From NCBI RefSeq assembly GCF_029223285.1, contig NZ_JARHUJ010000004.1:186001-250000 (forward strand): 64,000 nucleotides of DNA, in the 5' to 3' direction. Origin of the DNA: Paraflavitalea sp. CAU 1676. GTDB taxonomy: Bacteria > Bacteroidota > Bacteroidia > Chitinophagales > Chitinophagaceae. Positions 60,570 to 64,000 of this stretch are shown here, in pieces (positions within the stretch are counted from its first letter, which is position 1; each line of letters opens with the position of its first letter). The position numbers and the translations under genes are program-made. The notes beneath the pieces are model-generated. The model was not told where the DNA came from, ran no database searches, and saw only the letters and a list, made by a program, of their open reading frames with translations.

Positions 60570-63500
60570 ATGAAAAGACTATTGATGCTATTGGTGTTAT
60601 TTGCCGCATCAAAAGGACTGATTGCCCAAACGACTGTAAAGGGAACGGTGCTGGACGACAGTACCGGCCTTCCGTTGCCGGGTGTATCGGTTATCCTGGA
60701 GGGCACCACCAATGGTACGCAAACCGGGGCCGACGGAAAATTCTCCCTTTCTGTTCCCGCCACGACCAAAAAGCCTCAAATCACCGTCACTTCACTGAGC
60801 TATACCTCCCAAACGGTGAACGCGGCCAATGCAGCCAATCTTACCATCCGCTTAAAGAAGAGCCAGAGCACACTCGATGATGTGGTGGTGATCGGTTATG
60901 GCACCTCGCGGCGTAAGGATCTTACCGGTGCTATCAGTTCTTTACCCGGCAAAGTATTGGAGACAATACCCGTTGCGAATGCTGCCGAAGCGCTTACAGG
61001 GCGTATCCCCGGTGTTATGGTTACGTCTACCGACGGTGCTCCGGGTGCCGAAGTGGTGATCCGCGTGCGTGGGGGTGGATCGGTAACGCAGGACAACTCC
61101 CCGCTTTTCATCGTAGATGGTTTTCCCGTTGATAATATCAATGACATCGCCACCACCGATATCGAGAGCTTCGACGTGTTGAAAGATGCATCGGCTTCTG
61201 CCATTTATGGATCACGTGGCGCCAATGGCGTTATCATCGTAACCACCAAACGGGCAAAAGCGGGCAAGGCTGTGGTCTCTTATAATGGCTTCGCACAGGC
61301 GCGTGCTTTTCCCCGTAAGCTGAAAGTATTATCGCCCTACGAATTTGTGCTGGCACAATATGAATATGCCCGTCTGAGAAGTCAGAGCGATGTAGATAAC
61401 TTCTCTAAATTTTTCGGCGTGTTTGGTGACCTCGAATTATATAAAGCTCAAAAGGGAACCGACTGGCAGGAAGAATTGTTCGGCGACCCGCCTGTTTCCA
61501 CCCAGCACAATATCAGTGTAGCTGGTGGCACCGACAAAACCAAGATCAACCTCAGCTTTACCAATAATAAAGATGAAGGACTGATGACCGGTTCTTCTTA
61601 CGAAAGAAATTACCTGAGCTTTAAACTTAATCAGGAGATATCCAAATCGATTAAGTTAGACGCTGGCGTGCGTTACAGCAAGGCAACTACCATGGGAGCC
61701 GGTACCGCAGCCGGTGCAAGCGTTCGTATCAATGATGCCATCACTACACGGCCGGTAAACGGTCTGGCCGATCAAATTGTACCAGATGAAATTTCTGCAG
61801 ACCAGGGTGATGATTACGAACAATTCCTGAAAAGTTTGATTGCTCCTCCAAAGGTGGCCGAACAGGATTACCGCAGAAGGATCGCCAATACCCTTAACCT
61901 CAGCGCCGCATTGACCTGGCAGATCATGAAAGGTCTTTCATTCCGTACCGACTTCAACATCGATCGCATGCAGGAAGAAGTGCGTCGGTATTACGGACCA
62001 CTTACGGGCGAGTCGAGGAACGTGGGTGGTAACCTGCCGCTCGGTGAGATCACCGATAATTCCAAAGACGGCTATCGCTGGTCAAACACCCTTACTTATA
62101 ATTTCAAAACTGGAAACGACCATACCTTCACGGTGATGGGCGGCCACGAGATGATCGATGCCAAGGGCATGGTTAAATTCATGCGCGCCAAATATTTTGC
62201 CGAGAACCTGCAGCCCGAAAAGCTGTTCTCGAATTTTTCGTTGGGAACGGTTGATCGACTCTCGTCGAATGATCTCGTAGGTAATTCACTCATGTCTTTC
62301 TTCGGCCGGGCCAATTATTCTTATAAAGGGAAATACCTCGCTTCACTCACTTTCAGAGCAGATGGATCGAGTTTATTTGCCCAGGGCAACCAGTGGGGTT
62401 ACTTCCCTTCTGTGTCGGTGGCCTGGCGTTTATCCGAAGAGGATTTCCTGAAGGACGTGAATTTTGTCAATGACCTTAAGCTCCGTCTTAGCTATGGAGA
62501 AGCTGGTAACAACCGCATCGGCATCAATAACTTTAAAGAAACCTACATGATCTCCGATGTACGCACCATTGGTTTCGGAGATGTGGCCAATCCTTATTAT
62601 ACGTTCACCGCTGCGGAATTGCCCAATCCAACCCTCCGCTGGGAAACAACGGTTACCCGTAATGCAGGTCTCGATTTTACCCTCTTCGGTAATGCAGTAA
62701 CAGGTTCACTGGACGTGTACTGGAATACCACCAAGGACCTGCTCGTCAAAGAACCAATACCACAGCTCACCGGTTTTTCAAGCCAGTGGGTCAATATCGG
62801 CCAAACCTCCAACAAGGGTATTGAACTTGGCTTGAATGCGAACCTGATCAATAAGAAAGATTTTACCCTGACTGGTTCTTTTAATATCGGTTCCAATACT
62901 GCACGTATCGATGCATTGGGCGCCGCTACTCAAATGTCGGTCAACTCCAATTGGGCCAGCACCGATCTGAAAGCGCAGGACGATTTCCGCGTGATAGTAG
63001 GGCAAACAGTGGGGCTCATGTATGGATATGTGACCGATGGCTTTTACACTTCCGACGACTTTGCATCCTATAATCCCGCCAACGGTTCTTATACTTTGAA
63101 AGATAAGATCGCCAATGCTGCGGCAGTATCGGGTGGTATCAGCATCCGCCCCGGTGTGCTGAAACTGAAAGACCTCAACGGCGACGGGGTGATATCGCCC
63201 GACAAAGACCGTCAGATCATCGGCCAGGCGCTGCCTAAATTTCAGGGTGGTTTTGGATTGAACACAACCTATAAAGGACTCGACGCATCTGTGTTCTTCA
63301 ACTTTGTGTATGGCAACGATGTGTACAATACCGGAAAGATCAGTCTGAACATGCTGTATCGTACTACTTATGGCAATATGCTCAATACGGTCAATTCAAA
63401 TGATCGGTACAAATACATCGACGCCAATGGCGTGCTCGTTACGGATCTGCAAAAGCTGGCAGAGTTGAACAAGGATGCGAAGATCTGGTCGCCCTTTTCG

Positions 63501-63800
63501 ATGGGTACGGCATCGCCGGTGTTCCATTCCTGGGCAGTGGAAGATGGCTCCTTCCTGCGACTCAATAATATCACCATTGGTTATTCATTGCCCAAGAGTC
63601 TGATCTCGAAAGTTGCGATGACTCGTTTCCGTGTGTATGCAACTGTGTACAATGCGTTCCTGTGGACGAAATACACGGGTTACGATCCCGAGGTGAGCGC
63701 TAACCGCAATACGGGATACAATGCCCTTACGCCGGGGGTGGACTATTCGGGATATCCCAAAAGCCGTTCGTATACGGTTGGTCTGAACATCACCTTCTAA
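60570..63800 (+). CDS. SusC/RagA family TonB-dependent transporter
   Basis: A 1076-residue transporter. It has signal MKRLLMLLVLFAASKGLIAQ, a carboxypeptidase-regulatory-like domain (TTVKGTVLDDSTGLPLPGVS), plug start LDDVVVIGYGTSRRKDLTGA with FDVLKDASASAIYGSRGANG, and a barrel ending KSRSYTVGLNITF. It is about 30% different in layout from the first SusC, so the two are not recent duplicates. The susD partner starts 32 bp downstream and leaves the window. The divergent LacI gene is the likely regulator. Confidence 0.97.
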   Translation: MKRLLMLLVLFAASKGLIAQTTVKGTVLDDSTGLPLPGVSVILEGTTNGTQTGADGKFSLSVPATTKKPQITVTSLSYTSQTVNAANAANLTIRLKKSQSTLDDVVVIGYGTSRRKDLTGAISSLPGKVLETIPVANAAEALTGRIPGVMVTSTDGAPGAEVVIRVRGGGSVTQDNSPLFIVDGFPVDNINDIATTDIESFDVLKDASASAIYGSRGANGVIIVTTKRAKAGKAVVSYNGFAQARAFPRKLKVLSPYEFVLAQYEYARLRSQSDVDNFSKFFGVFGDLELYKAQKGTDWQEELFGDPPVSTQHNISVAGGTDKTKINLSFTNNKDEGLMTGSSYERNYLSFKLNQEISKSIKLDAGVRYSKATTMGAGTAAGASVRINDAITTRPVNGLADQIVPDEISADQGDDYEQFLKSLIAPPKVAEQDYRRRIANTLNLSAALTWQIMKGLSFRTDFNIDRMQEEVRRYYGPLTGESRNVGGNLPLGEITDNSKDGYRWSNTLTYNFKTGNDHTFTVMGGHEMIDAKGMVKFMRAKYFAENLQPEKLFSNFSLGTVDRLSSNDLVGNSLMSFFGRANYSYKGKYLASLTFRADGSSLFAQGNQWGYFPSVSVAWRLSEEDFLKDVNFVNDLKLRLSYGEAGNNRIGINNFKETYMISDVRTIGFGDVANPYYTFTAAELPNPTLRWETTVTRNAGLDFTLFGNAVTGSLDVYWNTTKDLLVKEPIPQLTGFSSQWVNIGQTSNKGIELGLNANLINKKDFTLTGSFNIGSNTARIDALGAATQMSVNSNWASTDLKAQDDFRVIVGQTVGLMYGYVTDGFYTSDDFASYNPANGSYTLKDKIANAAAVSGGISIRPGVLKLKDLNGDGVISPDKDRQIIGQALPKFQGGFGLNTTYKGLDASVFFNFVYGNDVYNTGKISLNMLYRTTYGNMLNTVNSNDRYKYIDANGVLVTDLQKLAELNKDAKIWSPFSMGTASPVFHSWAVEDGSFLRLNNITIGYSLPKSLISKVAMTRFRVYATVYNAFLWTKYTGYDPEVSANRNTGYNALTPGVDYSGYPKSRSYTVGLNITF

Positions 63801-63832
63801 CTGTTATTTCCAACACAGAAAAAATTGAATGT

Positions 63833-64000
63833 ATGAAACGTCTTGCCATATATAGTCTCGCAATACTGCCCCTCGTGGCAGGTTCCTGTAAGAAGTTCCT
63901 CAACAAAGAATATGAATCGGTCTTTGAAGAAGAATATGTTTTCGGCAGCGAGCCCGATGCCCGCAAGGCCGTGAATGCGGCCTACGCCTTGTTCAATCAG
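63833..64000 (+). CDS. SusD/RagB family lipoprotein (N-terminus only)
   Basis: This is an open frame from ATG 63833 to the window end (56 codons): signal MKRLAIYSLAILPLVAGSC, then KKFLNKEYESVFEEEYVFGS and ARKAVNAAYALFNQ. The lipid cysteine followed by KKFLNK and the first TPR-like helix are typical of SusD. It partners the SusC just upstream; the C-terminus lies beyond the window. Confidence 0.92.
   Translation, partial: MKRLAIYSLAILPLVAGSCKKFLNKEYESVFEEEYVFGSEPDARKAVNAAYALFNQ

Overview
The window looks like a chromosomal segment of a Bacteroidota bacterium, most likely of the Chitinophagaceae type. The evidence is two SusC/SusD pairs, a hybrid two-component sensor/regulator, an ECF sigma factor, a PorQ-like type IX secretion protein, an enzyme with a type IX sorting tail, lipoproteins with lysine/aspartate after the lipid cysteine, and several perfect TAnnTTTG -7 promoter elements. 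Base composition is moderate, with visibly more A+T between about 22.2 and 24.8 kb. I see no rRNA, tRNA, CRISPR array or transposase.

Region by region. 1-7.6 kb is housekeeping: a DoxX membrane protein cut by the window edge, a Crp/Fnr regulator, half of a PhzF-like protein, Lon protease with a clear terminator, PorQ, an orphan receiver domain and biotin synthase. 7.7-13.6 kb is a reverse-strand run of five closely spaced genes: M42 aminopeptidase, a 60-residue membrane protein, a kinase-like/methyltransferase fusion, a membrane alkaline-phosphatase-superfamily enzyme and a polytopic protein. It looks like a cell-envelope modification cassette. 13.7-22.2 kb is mixed: lipoproteins, a LuxE-like synthetase, a GntP permease with a Gfo/Idh/MocA oxidoreductase, a YdjM-like membrane protein, a cardiolipin-synthase-like enzyme, an AraC regulator and a FecR-like fragment. 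22.2-24.8 kb is nearly gene-free, holding one ECF sigma factor plus direct repeats and hairpins.

24.8-38.9 kb is a glycan or natural-product type locus. It holds an initiating sugar-phosphate transferase, a nucleotidyltransferase-fold protein, an overlapping radical-SAM / methyltransferase / radical-SAM trio, a GT2, a GT-C type membrane protein, two GT4 enzymes and an exporter-type ABC protein. The product cannot be read from sequence; this is the most likely place for an undescribed pathway.

39.4-57.6 kb is a polysaccharide utilization locus: ROK sugar kinase, hybrid two-component regulator, GH31 with a PA14 insert, SusC, SusD, TIG-domain surface glycan-binding protein, a clan GH-A hydrolase with a type IX sorting tail, and GH9. 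The enzyme set resembles xyloglucan loci. A strong terminator-like hairpin separates the uptake genes from the two secreted hydrolases. 57.7-59.0 kb has two small envelope proteins. At 59.2-64 kb a LacI regulator is divergent from a second SusC/SusD pair, and the SusD runs off the window.

Recurrent oddities include degenerate copies of gene 3' ends just downstream of two genes, several perfect inverted repeats at positions suited to operators, and an 11-bp tandem/inverted repeat between two genes of unknown function.
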